From positions 434,001 to 498,000 of the forward strand of contig OZ244208.1 in NCBI GenBank assembly GCA_965216885.1: 64,000 nucleotides of DNA, in the 5' to 3' direction. The notes under the pieces were generated by a model, which saw only the letters and a program-made list of their open reading frames with translations, did not search any database and was not told where the DNA came from. The DNA is from CAYNJG01 sp965216885. Lineage in GTDB: Bacteria > Planctomycetota > Planctomycetia > Pirellulales > Pirellulaceae. This document shows positions 51,103 through 60,896 of this stretch, one piece after another; positions within the stretch are counted from its first letter, which is position 1; every line of letters starts with the position of its first letter. Position numbers and translations under genes: made by a program.

Positions 51103-52419
51103 ATGAAAACTCGCATCGACAATGCCACTGTTGTTCTCCCGGACGAAACACTGAAAACTTCCGTTCTCATTGAGGACGGAAAAATCGCCGACATCGACTG
51201 TGCTCCTCATACCGAAGCCGATGAAGTCGTCTCGGCGAACGGGCTCCATCTGATACCTGGAGTGATTGACGATCAGGTTCACTTTCGGGATCCCGGACTG
51301 GAGCACAAGGAAGATCTGCGAACGGGCAGTCGGGCCTGTGCCAAGGGCGGCATTACGTCCTACTTCGAAATGCCCAACACGAAACCGACCACGACCACGA
51401 CGGCGCGACTCGAGGAGAAGCTGGCTGTTGCTGCGAGTAAATCGCTCGTCAATTATGGTTTCTATATCGGTGCCACGCCTGAAAACGTGGAGGAGCTGAA
51501 AGCGGCGACGCGGACGCCGGGGATCAAGATTTTTATTGGATCCAGCACCGGACAACTGTTGGTGGACGGGCAGGATGCGCTCGAACGAATCTTCGCAGAA
51601 ACCAAACTGCCGATCACGGCTCACTGTGAAGATGAATCGACCGTGCAGGCGAATGCAAAACGGTTCGCGGATTCGACGGATGTGGCCGACCACAGCCGGG
51701 TGCGCAACCATGAAGCGGCCGTGATTGCCACCAAGCGAGCCATTGATCTTTCCACGCGGCATCGACATCAGTTTCATGTGTTGCACGTTTCGACGGCACA
51801 GGAAGTGGAGATTATTTCGAAGGCACCCGAATGGGTCACCGCGGAAGCCTGTCCCCACCATCTGTTCTTCAACGTGGACGATTATGCGCGACTGGAATCT
51901 CGCATTCAGATGAATCCCAGTGTCAAGACAAAAGCCGATAACGAGGCGATCTGGCAAGGTCTTCTAGATGGTGATATCGACCTCATCGCGACGGACCACG
52001 CTCCGCATACGCTTGAGGAAAAGCAGCAACCGTATCCGGCATCTCCTTCCGGAATGCCCGCCGTCGAAAACTCGCTGGCCCTGTTTCTGGATCAGGTAAA
52101 CCAGGGCCGGTGTACGCTGGAAGATGTTGTTCGCTGGATGTGTTCGACGCCTGCGAAGGTGTGGCACGTTGAGAACAAGGGCGTGATTCAGGTTGGAGCC
52201 GATGCGGACCTCGCGTTGGTTGACCTCGCCAAGGAAGACACGATTCTGGATGAAAACCAGATTGCCAAATGCGGCTGGAGTGCATGGCATGGCACGAAGC
52301 TCACGGGGTGGGCGGTGCGCACGTGGGTGATGGGTCGCGAAGTGTTTCGGGATGGAAAGCTGCTTGATGAGCCAGCCGGTCACGAAGTGCAGTTTCGTGC
52401 GGACCGTTTTGATTCCTGA
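51103..52419 (+). CDS. pyrC: Dihydroorotase (multifunctional-complex type)
   Basis: 438 residues. It would interconvert carbamoyl-aspartate and dihydroorotate in pyrimidine synthesis. Seen: GVIDDQVHFRDPG (55-65), GGITSYFEMPNTKPT, VLHVSTAQEV, and IATDHAPHTLEEK with the catalytic Asp. The usual HxH metal motif reads Q58-V-H60, with Gln in place of the first His; the same DDQVHF form is, from memory, found in Bacteroidetes-type dihydroorotases, so it probably defines a subclass and not a dead enzyme. Other allantoinase- or hydantoinase-like functions cannot be fully excluded. No other pyr gene is adjacent. Confidence 0.85.
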   Translation: MKTRIDNATVVLPDETLKTSVLIEDGKIADIDCAPHTEADEVVSANGLHLIPGVIDDQVHFRDPGLEHKEDLRTGSRACAKGGITSYFEMPNTKPTTTTTARLEEKLAVAASKSLVNYGFYIGATPENVEELKAATRTPGIKIFIGSSTGQLLVDGQDALERIFAETKLPITAHCEDESTVQANAKRFADSTDVADHSRVRNHEAAVIATKRAIDLSTRHRHQFHVLHVSTAQEVEIISKAPEWVTAEACPHHLFFNVDDYARLESRIQMNPSVKTKADNEAIWQGLLDGDIDLIATDHAPHTLEEKQQPYPASPSGMPAVENSLALFLDQVNQGRCTLEDVVRWMCSTPAKVWHVENKGVIQVGADADLALVDLAKEDTILDENQIAKCGWSAWHGTKLTGWAVRTWVMGREVFRDGKLLDEPAGHEVQFRADRFDS

Positions 52420-52536
52420 GCTGCTTTGCGGGTGTGAACGTGCCGGATTTGACGACGCTGAACGGTGACGTAGGTTTTACAGGTACTGTGGGTTCACACC
52501 TTAAGACCTCTGTTTCCTCTCGGTAGTCGGTCCCTC

Positions 52537-53415
52537 ATGTTGAAAACGATTGTTAGTCACTCAGGCTTCGCGGCCGTTGTTGTCATCGCTCTGCCCCTGT
52601 TCGGCTCGCTGAATGTGATCGCGGATGAGCCGGCTATTTCCTGGGAGGACGTGCGCGGCATTCGTCTCGAGGAGTTCCCGGAAGTCCCGGGCGCGAATGG
52701 CAGGGAGACGGGGCCAGACTTGCATCGATTTTCCATTTCTCCCACTGCATCACTGCCTGATTTCGGGGCGATGCCCGAGCTTCCGACACTCGCACCCATC
52801 GTGCTGCAGCCGATCCAAAGAGTGCCGGTCGAGTCCATCGTAAGACGCTCGATTGACGTGCCTTCGTTTGCCAGTCAATCCGATCAGCAACCATTCACAT
52901 CACGGGTCGCGAAAGTTGTTTCGCCGAACGGATTCCAGCGATCTCCCGCGGCCGTACTGCAAATTGTGGAGATCGTCGCTCGCAAAGAGAATCCACCGGC
53001 TACCAGCAAACCGGTTGTGCTGGAGGAAAAGGTGGCGCTCGATCACGCGAGACTGGCGCGACGAATCGAAGCTTACAACTACTCCGTTGCCGGAATCGAA
53101 AACCAACTGAACTCGCGCGAGCAATGGTCACTTGAGGCGTTGGAGTCGGTGGTCTCGCAAATGGAAGACGTGCAGGACGATAGGGATCTATGGTCGTTGT
53201 ACTGGAATGTGCTGGACCGTCGCCGCCAACGCAGACTTGGTGAGATTCGAGGTATCGAGTCGGCGGTCGAGAAGCTCAGTCAGAGAATTTTCGAGACGAG
53301 AGTGGCATTGGATGTTGATCCGCAGTCGGTCTCCCGCCAACGTCCGTCACAAGCCGAAAAGAGACTACGCGAACTGGAGTCCCAGGCCAATCGATGGTTG
53401 GGTTCCGCGAATTAG
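52537..53415 (+). CDS. Hypothetical secreted protein, 292 aa
   Basis: 292 residues. A signal peptide (FAAVVVIALPLFGSLNVIADE, about 11-31) is followed by a Pro/Ser-rich, weakly structured part to about residue 150. The C-terminal half is helical and charged (RLARRIEAYNYSVAGIENQLN, VVSQMEDVQDDRDLWSLYW, SAVEKLSQRI) and likely forms a coiled-coil or helical bundle. No family is recognised. It stands alone between dihydroorotase and the sulfatase. Confidence 0.6.
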   Translation: MLKTIVSHSGFAAVVVIALPLFGSLNVIADEPAISWEDVRGIRLEEFPEVPGANGRETGPDLHRFSISPTASLPDFGAMPELPTLAPIVLQPIQRVPVESIVRRSIDVPSFASQSDQQPFTSRVAKVVSPNGFQRSPAAVLQIVEIVARKENPPATSKPVVLEEKVALDHARLARRIEAYNYSVAGIENQLNSREQWSLEALESVVSQMEDVQDDRDLWSLYWNVLDRRRQRRLGEIRGIESAVEKLSQRIFETRVALDVDPQSVSRQRPSQAEKRLRELESQANRWLGSAN

Positions 53416-53463
53416 CAGGCTCACAATTGGGCTCGTCGTGCCGTTGAGCTGACACGTGTTTGC

Positions 53464-53493
53464 GATAACATCCGCCCGGATAACATCCGCCCG
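53464..53493 (+). repeat. 15-bp tandem duplication before the sulfatase gene
   Basis: Two perfect units of GATAACATCCGCCCG, followed by GAT. They lie 45-74 bases upstream of the sulfatase ATG, within its probable promoter. Confidence 0.85.
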
Positions 53494-53537
53494 GATTCGG
53501 ACGTTAGAATGATCGAAAAACCATCCTGGGACGAAAC

Positions 53538-55037
53538 ATGTTTTCGACGCTACGATTCAGACTCTCTGGCTGCATCTTCCTGTTGCTCTGCAGCGCCTTG
53601 CACGCACAGGATTCACCGAACTTCGTCATCATGATTGCTGATGACATGTCGTGGGACGACTGCGGTGCCTACGGTCACAAGCTGATCAAGACTCCAAATA
53701 TCGACAAGCTGTCGCAGGACGGGATGCGATTCGATCAGGCATTCCTGACGATCAGTTCTTGCAGTCCCAGTCGAGCCAGCGTTATTACGGGGCGCTACCC
53801 GCATCGCACGGACGCGGATGAATTGCATTGGCCGTTGCCTGGCGAGCAGACAACATTCACCGAGGTACTGCGCCGTTCTGGCTACTGGTGTGGCGCGGCG
53901 GGTAAGTGGCATCTTGGCGATGAGGTCAAGGATCGATTCGACGAGATCATGGCAGCGGACACGTCGGGTTTCCAGTTGCCAACCGGCAAGCAAGGAGCTT
54001 CCGGGAAGTTCGTCGAAACGACCGCCGGAGACGTTCGAAGTGGCTGTACGGACTGGGTTCCGTTGCTGAGGAAGCGCCCTCAAGACAAGCCGTTTTGCGT
54101 CTGGCTGGCGGCGCTGGATCCACATCGTCCGTACGACGGCGAGTTGGTGGGCGACAGTTACGAATCGGAGGACGTGCGACTCCCACCGTATCACCCGGAC
54201 AGTCCGGAGGTACGCAAGGACTACCTGGATTACTACGCCGAAATCACGCGGCTCGACCGGTTCGTCGGAGAGGTTGTCAAGGAACTGGAAACGCAGGGCA
54301 TCGCGGACAACACGTTCGTGCTCTTCTTCAGCGACAACGGTCGGCCATTCCCGAGAGACAAGACGACGATGTACGACAGCGGCATTCGCACTCCCTTTGT
54401 CGTTCGATTTCCGCGAATGGTGAAAGCAGGGCTGGTCTGTCCAACGGTCGTCAGCAGTATCGATATCGCTCCGACGGTCCTGGAGCTGGCTGGAGCCGCC
54501 ATTCCGGAAACGGTCGACGGCATCAGCTTTGTGCCACAATTGCGTAACCCGGCTACCGTCACACGACGCTACGCATTCGCCGAGAAAAACTGGCATGACT
54601 TCGAAGACCACGCACGCGCCGTGCGGGACGTGCGATTCAAGTACATTCGGAATTATTACGATGACTTGCCCAATACTCCGCCGGCGGATGCAGTCCGCTC
54701 GCCGACCTACGTTCACATGAAGAAGCTATTCGATGAGGGCAAGCTCGATAGTGCCTTCATGCAGTGCTTTACCGCGCCGCGTGCAAAGGAAGAGCTCTAC
54801 GATACGTGGGACGATCCGCATGAAATGAAGAATCTCGCCGGCGATGCAAAGTTCGCCGGAGATTTGAAACGGATGCGATCCGCGCTCCACGAATGGGAGC
54901 AGTCGACCGGAGATGCGCCACCGAAGTTGCGAACGGCGGACGAATTCGACAGGGTAACGGGAAAGCCAACGGCAGCTCGTCGCCGACCGAGATGGTCCAA
55001 GCAGAAGATGGTTGCCGAAGGTCTGACGGCACCGTAG
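53538..55037 (+). CDS. Sulfatase (type I, Cys-type)
   Basis: 499 residues. The signal peptide (about 9-23, ending LHAQ) directs export. The active-site motif C75-S-P-S-R79 is of the cysteine type, which is converted to formylglycine by a maturase not seen in this window. Metal ligands Asp35/Asp36 are in IMIADDMSWDDCG, and FFSDNGRPFPRDK supplies the later Asp-Asn pair. Such enzymes remove sulfate from polysaccharides; planctomycetes have many of them for marine glycans. The specific substrate cannot be read. The gene is monocistronic. Confidence 0.92.
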   Translation: MFSTLRFRLSGCIFLLLCSALHAQDSPNFVIMIADDMSWDDCGAYGHKLIKTPNIDKLSQDGMRFDQAFLTISSCSPSRASVITGRYPHRTDADELHWPLPGEQTTFTEVLRRSGYWCGAAGKWHLGDEVKDRFDEIMAADTSGFQLPTGKQGASGKFVETTAGDVRSGCTDWVPLLRKRPQDKPFCVWLAALDPHRPYDGELVGDSYESEDVRLPPYHPDSPEVRKDYLDYYAEITRLDRFVGEVVKELETQGIADNTFVLFFSDNGRPFPRDKTTMYDSGIRTPFVVRFPRMVKAGLVCPTVVSSIDIAPTVLELAGAAIPETVDGISFVPQLRNPATVTRRYAFAEKNWHDFEDHARAVRDVRFKYIRNYYDDLPNTPPADAVRSPTYVHMKKLFDEGKLDSAFMQCFTAPRAKEELYDTWDDPHEMKNLAGDAKFAGDLKRMRSALHEWEQSTGDAPPKLRTADEFDRVTGKPTAARRRPRWSKQKMVAEGLTAP

Positions 55038-55050
55038 TGATGAGGATACC

Positions 55051-56199
55051 CTAGGACGTAACGCCTATTTTGCTGCCGGCGAGTTGCCGATGCAATCGAT
55101 ACCAGCGGGCGCTAAAGCGACCGTAGGAATACGCGAGGATCAGGGAGACGCACATCACCAGGAAGCACCACGGTTGCGAACGGTTGCGAAACGATTCGTC
55201 CAGCAAGCCGAGGTTGCGAACCAGTGTGTGCTCCTGACTGGCAAACATGGTCAGTGAGAGTGCCAGCGCGTAAGCGGCCGAGAAGAGTGTCGCCGAGATG
55301 CTCGCCATCCACGACGTGCTCCAGTCGGGAAGTCGAATCGCGTAAATGGCGATCGTGATCTGCAGCAGCGAACCGAGCAGGACGATGTACGTCCAGGAGT
55401 CGGGAGGATTCAGGCCCGTCTGCCGGGCGTGAAACTGGTTCAGCAAGCTTGGTACTGCACAGACGATGGCGATTGCGATCGATGCGCAACCCAACACCAG
55501 CACTCCCCAGTGCTCATCCTGAAAAAGGTTGGCGGGTTTGGTGTGCTGCTCGACGGAGGTCGGTGAAGGGTACGAGCTGTTGGTTTCCCATTGCTCGATT
55601 TCAAATTCTTCAGGGGACTCGGTAGACGGACCCATTGATGGAATGTCTGTGAATGCCGGGCCGCCATACGCCTCCAACGGCAGTTGCTCGACGACCGGGA
55701 ATGATTCCGTTTCGATCGCCGGGACGCTTTCAATTACCGGGACCTCAACGTACTCGTCGGCTTGTGCGTATTCAGGTTCCGTATCCGGAGAGATTTGAGC
55801 AGCCAGATCGGTCTCGATTGGGGCAACCGGCTCCGAGGGACTTTCGGCTTCGTATGATTCGATCGGCTCGGAACCAGCCTCCGATTCGTCTGCGATAGAA
55901 TCAACGCGAAGGGCAGTTGTTGGTGGGCTGACTTCGTCGAGCACAATATCCGTGCTGGACTCTTCGGCACGGTTGTTGGTGTCGATCGGTGGTGACGCGA
56001 CTGGTTTCGTCTTCGTTGGCAACTCGGGATCGTCAATCGCCGGAGCGGACGTTTCCGTCGCCGAGCTGTCGCGTGGCGGAGGTGGCAATGGTGCGACGCT
56101 AAATCCGGCATTGCAAACCGGGCAAACGATTCGATGCCCGGCCAGCTTGCTGGGAACCTTCAGGCGATGTCCCGATGGGCACTCGACGAAAACAGGCAT
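55051..56199 (-). CDS. Membrane protein with N-terminal zinc-ribbon, 382 aa
   Basis: 382 residues from ATG 56199 (GGGAAG upstream). The N-terminus MPVFVECPSGHRLKVPSKLAGHRIVCPVC is a zinc-ribbon-like module (CPSGH ... CPVC, with one Cys and one His in the first knuckle) seen at the start of many planctomycete proteins. Residues about 40-220 are an acidic, Pro/Glu/Ser-rich linker without expected structure. The C-terminal 140 residues contain about four transmembrane helices (GVLVLGCASIAIAIVCAVPS, YIVLLGSLLQITIAIYAI, WMASISATLFSAAYALAL, WCFLVMCVSLILAYSYG). Function is unknown. It converges with the sulfatase gene, with 13 bases between the stops. Confidence 0.65.
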   Translation of the reverse strand: MPVFVECPSGHRLKVPSKLAGHRIVCPVCNAGFSVAPLPPPPRDSSATETSAPAIDDPELPTKTKPVASPPIDTNNRAEESSTDIVLDEVSPPTTALRVDSIADESEAGSEPIESYEAESPSEPVAPIETDLAAQISPDTEPEYAQADEYVEVPVIESVPAIETESFPVVEQLPLEAYGGPAFTDIPSMGPSTESPEEFEIEQWETNSSYPSPTSVEQHTKPANLFQDEHWGVLVLGCASIAIAIVCAVPSLLNQFHARQTGLNPPDSWTYIVLLGSLLQITIAIYAIRLPDWSTSWMASISATLFSAAYALALSLTMFASQEHTLVRNLGLLDESFRNRSQPWCFLVMCVSLILAYSYGRFSARWYRLHRQLAGSKIGVTS

Positions 56200-56464
56200 G
56201 AACTTCCCAACGCAGAGGTCTGGAATCAATCCGGAGAACGCTCAGAAGGTTCCAGTCTGTTGACCAAATGACTCTGGGTCAATGTTTCCGCGCAGGTCTC
56301 ATGCAAACAGCACGTTATCCGCCGCTATATCCGCTGAAGTCGGACGTGGGCGATAAGCGGATGAAACAGGGAACGCCCGCCTCCCGGTGCGCAGGCGCGG
56401 CGTCGATCTTTGCCGAGTGTGGGTCACCTCGGTCTGGCTGCAGCAGATTTCGAGATGCTTTCAA

Positions 56465-59400
56465 CTAGCGAGTCGAGGTGCCCTTTTCACCATCGGCGAC
56501 CACGGTGGGTTCGTCGCCGGTGGATCGCAGGAAGGCGAGCAGATCGATCACATCGCTGACTTCGAGGTTGTCCATCAGCCCCTCGGGCATTGCCGAGATC
56601 TTGCTGGGCACGGTCTGTTCAACGGACGCACGTGGCACGCGCGTCTTGGTTCCGTCCAGCTGAAGTACGACAAAGTCATCGAGTCCGCCGCTGCCGACGA
56701 TCCCGGTGTACGACTTGCCCTCGTCGGTCACCAGCGTCTTGGCCTTATACTGATCGGAAATGACGCGTGACGGGTAGATGATCGAATCCAGCACTTCCTT
56801 GGTGAGGAATCGCTTTTCAATTGCCGTCAGATCCGGGCCCATCGACTCGCCAAGCGAACCGTGGCGATGGCAACTGGCGCACTTCGCCTTGCTGAAGACA
56901 AGCTTGCCTTTTTCGATTGAGCCTTGGTGGGTCTTTTCAGCACGAGAAACAAACTCGAGTAGCTTGGTGTAGTCCCATTTTTGCGGTGTCGTCGCCTGAG
57001 TCAGTTTGGCAGTCGGTGCATTGGGCCATGTCTGGGAGTACCAGTTTTGCCATGCTTTCAGGGCTTCATTCCAGGGCGGCGCGTTTTCGGCGGGTTCCAG
57101 CCCCTGCCACAATTCCAGCAGGCGAATCGCGTCGGTCGCGCCGTTCTGGCCGAGTCGTAGACCGCTCATGATGACCTGCCGGTAGGGTTCAGCCTCGCCG
57201 GGCCGTTTCGAGACAGATGCCAGCTGCGTTAACAGCTCGCGGGCAATATCGCCTTCGACCAGGGGCAGACTCTTGACGACGTAGTCCCAGTTTTCTCCAC
57301 CGGGATGTTCTGCAAGTCCGATCGCCACTTCGACGCGTCGTTGCGGACTCGAGTCATAGACTTCGCGGAGGTATGCCATGGATTCAGGCTGACCATCGCG
57401 TGCGAGAATGGCGAGGACTGCGACGTGCAGTTTCGTGCTGGTTTCGTCCGTTGACGTAACGTTCTTGTCCAGACCTCGGAGGTCGTCGATCTGATCGGGG
57501 GTGAGCTTTTCTGGCATTCGCAGGACTGCCTCCAGCGCTGCCGCCGGGTGCAGATGTCCCTTTTGAATGAGCAACCGGTCATCCGCCGGGTCCAACGTTT
57601 TTCCGAGTTCACGCCCGACATTTTGCAGGTAGCCGGCCACGCTGTTTCCCGCGTTGGCGGGCGGTGTGAGATGTTTGAAAAGAATCAGCTTTTCTTCCGC
57701 CGTCCATTCGGCTTCCAGGAATCGCAGGTGCGTCACGACGTGGATTCGTTCCGACGGTGGAATGTCCGAATTCAGGTAGCTGAGATACCGATCCTTGATC
57801 GAGGTGACCTGCAATCGAACCAGCAGTCGCATCAGCTCGCGATTGATGATGCTGTGGTTCGCCGGAAATTCCTCGGCAAGCATAGTAGCAAGTTGGGGCA
57901 CGTCCGCGGGCTTCAGTTCGCCCTGGAGGACCGTGATTTGCAATAGCCGCAGCATGTCGATGAAATCGTCATCCGACACGTAACTGCCCATCAGCTCTTG
58001 GGCTCGCTTCACGACGGCGCGGCCCCGCTCGGGCGAAGGCCAGGCGGTCATCAATGTCGTAGCGGCTTGTATGAAGGCGCGCACGTCATCGGTTGCCAAC
58101 GCCTGATTCATCCATTCTGCCGGGTGATCCAGCGAAAGCAATTGCCGAGCGGCATGGACCTCGAAGGTGTCTTGCGAGGAAAGCAGCGGAGCCACAAACT
58201 CAAACGGAACGGATCGGTGATTGCGTACCAGTGCTTCGCATGCCTGCCGGCGAACTTCTGGTTGTGGATCGCTCAACATATCCAGTAGTCGAAGTGCCAC
58301 ATCGTCATTCCGCGAAGAAGCCATCAGGTAGGCCGCTGCGCGTCGGATGGCGGGAGACTTGTCTGCGGACAGTTTCAGCAGCAGTTTGCGACCGGGGATG
58401 GGACCGACCCACTGCATCAGTTGTAGCGACTGGATTCGCTGTCGATCCGTGAGCGTCGTATCGACGACGGCACTCACAATTTCTTCATTCCACGTCGCCC
58501 CCATTCGCTGCTGAATTCCAGCCACGGCCTGGCGACCCCAGCTGCTGTTAATTTGAGGTGCGTCCAGTGCGGCGCGAATGCCGTCGGTGGGCGGCTGTTT
58601 CGTTTCAGGCCCATTCCATTTCACCCGGTACAGTCCACCGCTGGTACCGCGTCCACCGGTCACGAAGTAGAGCATGCCGTCCGGCCCGACTTCGATGTCG
58701 GTTGCGTTCAGCGGTTTACCTTCGAGGAACGTCTCAGTCTTCACAGAGTAACTTCCGCCCTTGTTGTCGAGCTTCGCCGAGACGATGCGACCTTCGGACC
58801 AGTCCGCCATGAAGATGGTATCCTGGTATTTCCGCGGATACACGTGGTGCTGGTAGAACACCATTCCTGTGGGCGAACCTCGACCGGTCTCGGCAGCGGG
58901 CGGAATGGAATCATGGAAATAGGATGGCCATTTGGCCCATCCGCTACGCCATCCAAATTCGCTTCCTGGGACAACGTGGTAGAAGCGTGTCGGCCGATAC
59001 CAGTTGGCCATGGAATCGGATTCCATGTCCGAATCCCATGTGAACAGTTGACCTTCCAAATTGAACGCAAGGTCATATGCATTGCGAAGGCCACTCGCGA
59101 AGAGCTCCTTCTTGTTGCCGTTGATGTCGGTACGGAGGATGAATCCACCCGGCTTTCGAATACCGGCAGCGTGTCCGCCTGGATCTTCGTAGCGCGGTAT
59201 GAGGTCGCCTTCGTAGACGTTGCGTCGTGGGCTGAGCTTCGAAAATTCGCCCTTCAGTTTGGCGTGATTCCCGACGGCGATGTACAGCTTTCCGTCCGGT
59301 CCCAGCACGATTCCGTGCGGGCCATGTTCGGCGGATTCAACTTCGAACTCGACGAGGAGCTTGACGTCTTCCAGGTCTCCGTTGTGGTCTTCATCGCTAA

Positions 59401-60712
59401 GTCGATAGAGCCCGGTTCCGTCGGGGCCCTCGGCAATGGCGAAGACCATGCCGCTGAGTGCGAGGATGCCGTGACAGTTCTTGACCTTTGTGCAGTACGG
59501 ACGGACGTCGTCGACGATATCGTCTCCGTTTGAATCCAGCATCAGGATCAACGGTCCGTCTTCCTGTCCCGCCAAAACCTGCCCAAACTCGTTGAACGTT
59601 GCGGAGATCAGCGAGCCGGTACGTGCACCGGACATTACCTGCTCGACAGCAAAACCTTGCTGCGGTACGAAATGATTTGTGGGTCGGACCTGTTCCGGTG
59701 GAGTGGGCATTTGGGCCGGCGCAACGATTTGGGCAGTTGCATCCATCGCCGCTTTGGCCTGCGGTTCTGCCTTCGAGGGCTTGGGTGCCGTCGTGCCAGC
59801 TGCGGTCGCTACATATTGCGGGTCTTCGACCTGTGTCGACGGTGTGGTCGCTTTGGCCGCTGGTTTTCGGGGAATCGCCTGCGGAGCGTTGGGTAGTGCC
59901 ACGGCGTCGGTATTTGTCTTCGCTCGGACGGGGCGGTCCTTTCTTAGCCACGGAAAATTCTTCTCCAACGGTTTGAGAACGCCGGGCAGCCGCTTTCCCA
60001 GCCCTTCGTTCAACGCCGCTTGCAGCATGCCGCTTTTTCTCTTGGGCTTGTCTTTACCGTCGACTCTTGGTTCGGAGTTGGCCTCTCCGGTACTGACCAG
60101 CTGCAGTTTGGGTTTGGGCGCCGGAAGTTCACGGATGATCCATGGGTCCGTCTTGCCCCAGTCGCCCAGCACCTGTGCTGGTTTCCATCGCGAGTCGGCG
60201 AATTTTGTGCGTTGCCATTTTGCACCGGAAATCGTCGAGCATTTCCAGTGGTGATCGGAGAAGATCATTTGCCCACCGACCATCAGCTGGGCGGCCAGGC
60301 CCGCGTCACCCGGCGTGCGATTGACGACCTTGACGGCGACGGCATTCAACCCTGTGCTGATATGCGGTGTCAGGTCATAGCGGGTAAAGTGTTTCCAGTT
60401 TCGGCCCCGCCCCATGAGTTTGCCATTTACGTAGACTTCAAAGGTGTCATCCGCAGCGATATCCAGGCTGGCTGGCAGACCCTCCTGCGCGGTAAACGAG
60501 CGGCGGAAGAAGCAAGCTCCATTGGGTACGCCACCGGATTTATGCACGGGACTCCAGATCCATTGCGGAGTCGTTGTTGGCTTGGGCTCACCATCTGAGG
60601 CCGAAACGCCGAACTGCATCACGGCCGTCGTGAGCAGCGTCGCTGCGATCAGCAGCAAACGGTTTGGCTTAGAGTGCGCACGTCCAATACGTTTCAGTCG
60701 GGCGATTTCCAT
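56465..60712 (-). CDS. Giant PVC-type cytochrome/dehydrogenase with HEAT repeats
   Basis: 1415 residues. A signal segment lies at about 18-38 (RLLLIAATLLTTAVMQFGVSA). Residues about 45-165 form a galactose-binding-like (rhamnosidase-N type) domain (FFRRSFTAQEG, FEVYVNGKLMGRG). A Lys/Pro-rich linker leads to the six-bladed sorbosone-dehydrogenase-like propeller (about 350-730: GPDGKLYIAVGNH, MADWSEGRIVSA, GPDGMLYFVTGGRG). HEAT-like helices occupy about 740-1230. A single c-type heme site CASCH is near 1280, with axial Met in ESMGPDLT, followed by the PVC cytochrome tail. It is a periplasmic oxidoreductase of unknown substrate. The DUF1501 and DUF1549/DUF1553 genes lie upstream on the same strand. 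Confidence 0.9.
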   Translation of the reverse strand: MEIARLKRIGRAHSKPNRLLLIAATLLTTAVMQFGVSASDGEPKPTTTPQWIWSPVHKSGGVPNGACFFRRSFTAQEGLPASLDIAADDTFEVYVNGKLMGRGRNWKHFTRYDLTPHISTGLNAVAVKVVNRTPGDAGLAAQLMVGGQMIFSDHHWKCSTISGAKWQRTKFADSRWKPAQVLGDWGKTDPWIIRELPAPKPKLQLVSTGEANSEPRVDGKDKPKRKSGMLQAALNEGLGKRLPGVLKPLEKNFPWLRKDRPVRAKTNTDAVALPNAPQAIPRKPAAKATTPSTQVEDPQYVATAAGTTAPKPSKAEPQAKAAMDATAQIVAPAQMPTPPEQVRPTNHFVPQQGFAVEQVMSGARTGSLISATFNEFGQVLAGQEDGPLILMLDSNGDDIVDDVRPYCTKVKNCHGILALSGMVFAIAEGPDGTGLYRLSDEDHNGDLEDVKLLVEFEVESAEHGPHGIVLGPDGKLYIAVGNHAKLKGEFSKLSPRRNVYEGDLIPRYEDPGGHAAGIRKPGGFILRTDINGNKKELFASGLRNAYDLAFNLEGQLFTWDSDMESDSMANWYRPTRFYHVVPGSEFGWRSGWAKWPSYFHDSIPPAAETGRGSPTGMVFYQHHVYPRKYQDTIFMADWSEGRIVSAKLDNKGGSYSVKTETFLEGKPLNATDIEVGPDGMLYFVTGGRGTSGGLYRVKWNGPETKQPPTDGIRAALDAPQINSSWGRQAVAGIQQRMGATWNEEIVSAVVDTTLTDRQRIQSLQLMQWVGPIPGRKLLLKLSADKSPAIRRAAAYLMASSRNDDVALRLLDMLSDPQPEVRRQACEALVRNHRSVPFEFVAPLLSSQDTFEVHAARQLLSLDHPAEWMNQALATDDVRAFIQAATTLMTAWPSPERGRAVVKRAQELMGSYVSDDDFIDMLRLLQITVLQGELKPADVPQLATMLAEEFPANHSIINRELMRLLVRLQVTSIKDRYLSYLNSDIPPSERIHVVTHLRFLEAEWTAEEKLILFKHLTPPANAGNSVAGYLQNVGRELGKTLDPADDRLLIQKGHLHPAAALEAVLRMPEKLTPDQIDDLRGLDKNVTSTDETSTKLHVAVLAILARDGQPESMAYLREVYDSSPQRRVEVAIGLAEHPGGENWDYVVKSLPLVEGDIARELLTQLASVSKRPGEAEPYRQVIMSGLRLGQNGATDAIRLLELWQGLEPAENAPPWNEALKAWQNWYSQTWPNAPTAKLTQATTPQKWDYTKLLEFVSRAEKTHQGSIEKGKLVFSKAKCASCHRHGSLGESMGPDLTAIEKRFLTKEVLDSIIYPSRVISDQYKAKTLVTDEGKSYTGIVGSGGLDDFVVLQLDGTKTRVPRASVEQTVPSKISAMPEGLMDNLEVSDVIDLLAFLRSTGDEPTVVADGEKGTSTR

Positions 60713-60896
60713 ATCTCAACTACCGCGCATATGAAGTTCATAGAATGACGCGCGAGATTAGCAATCGATGCTCGCGAAGGCAACAGAGATGCTACGGAAG
60801 CAGTTGTCTCCATTGCGCCCGACCAATGCGACCGCTAGACGTGCACACACGTCTGTGCGCGGGTGGCGTTATGAATGCAGCACTGGCAAGCGACTG

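Noticed and set aside
53613..54716. A 367-codon minus-strand frame inside the sulfatase gene
   Set aside because: Antisense shadow; the plus strand carries the CSPSR sulfatase motif and a signal peptide.
58553..59533. A 326-codon plus-strand frame inside the 1415-residue dehydrogenase gene
   Set aside because: Antisense shadow with no domain or start signal.
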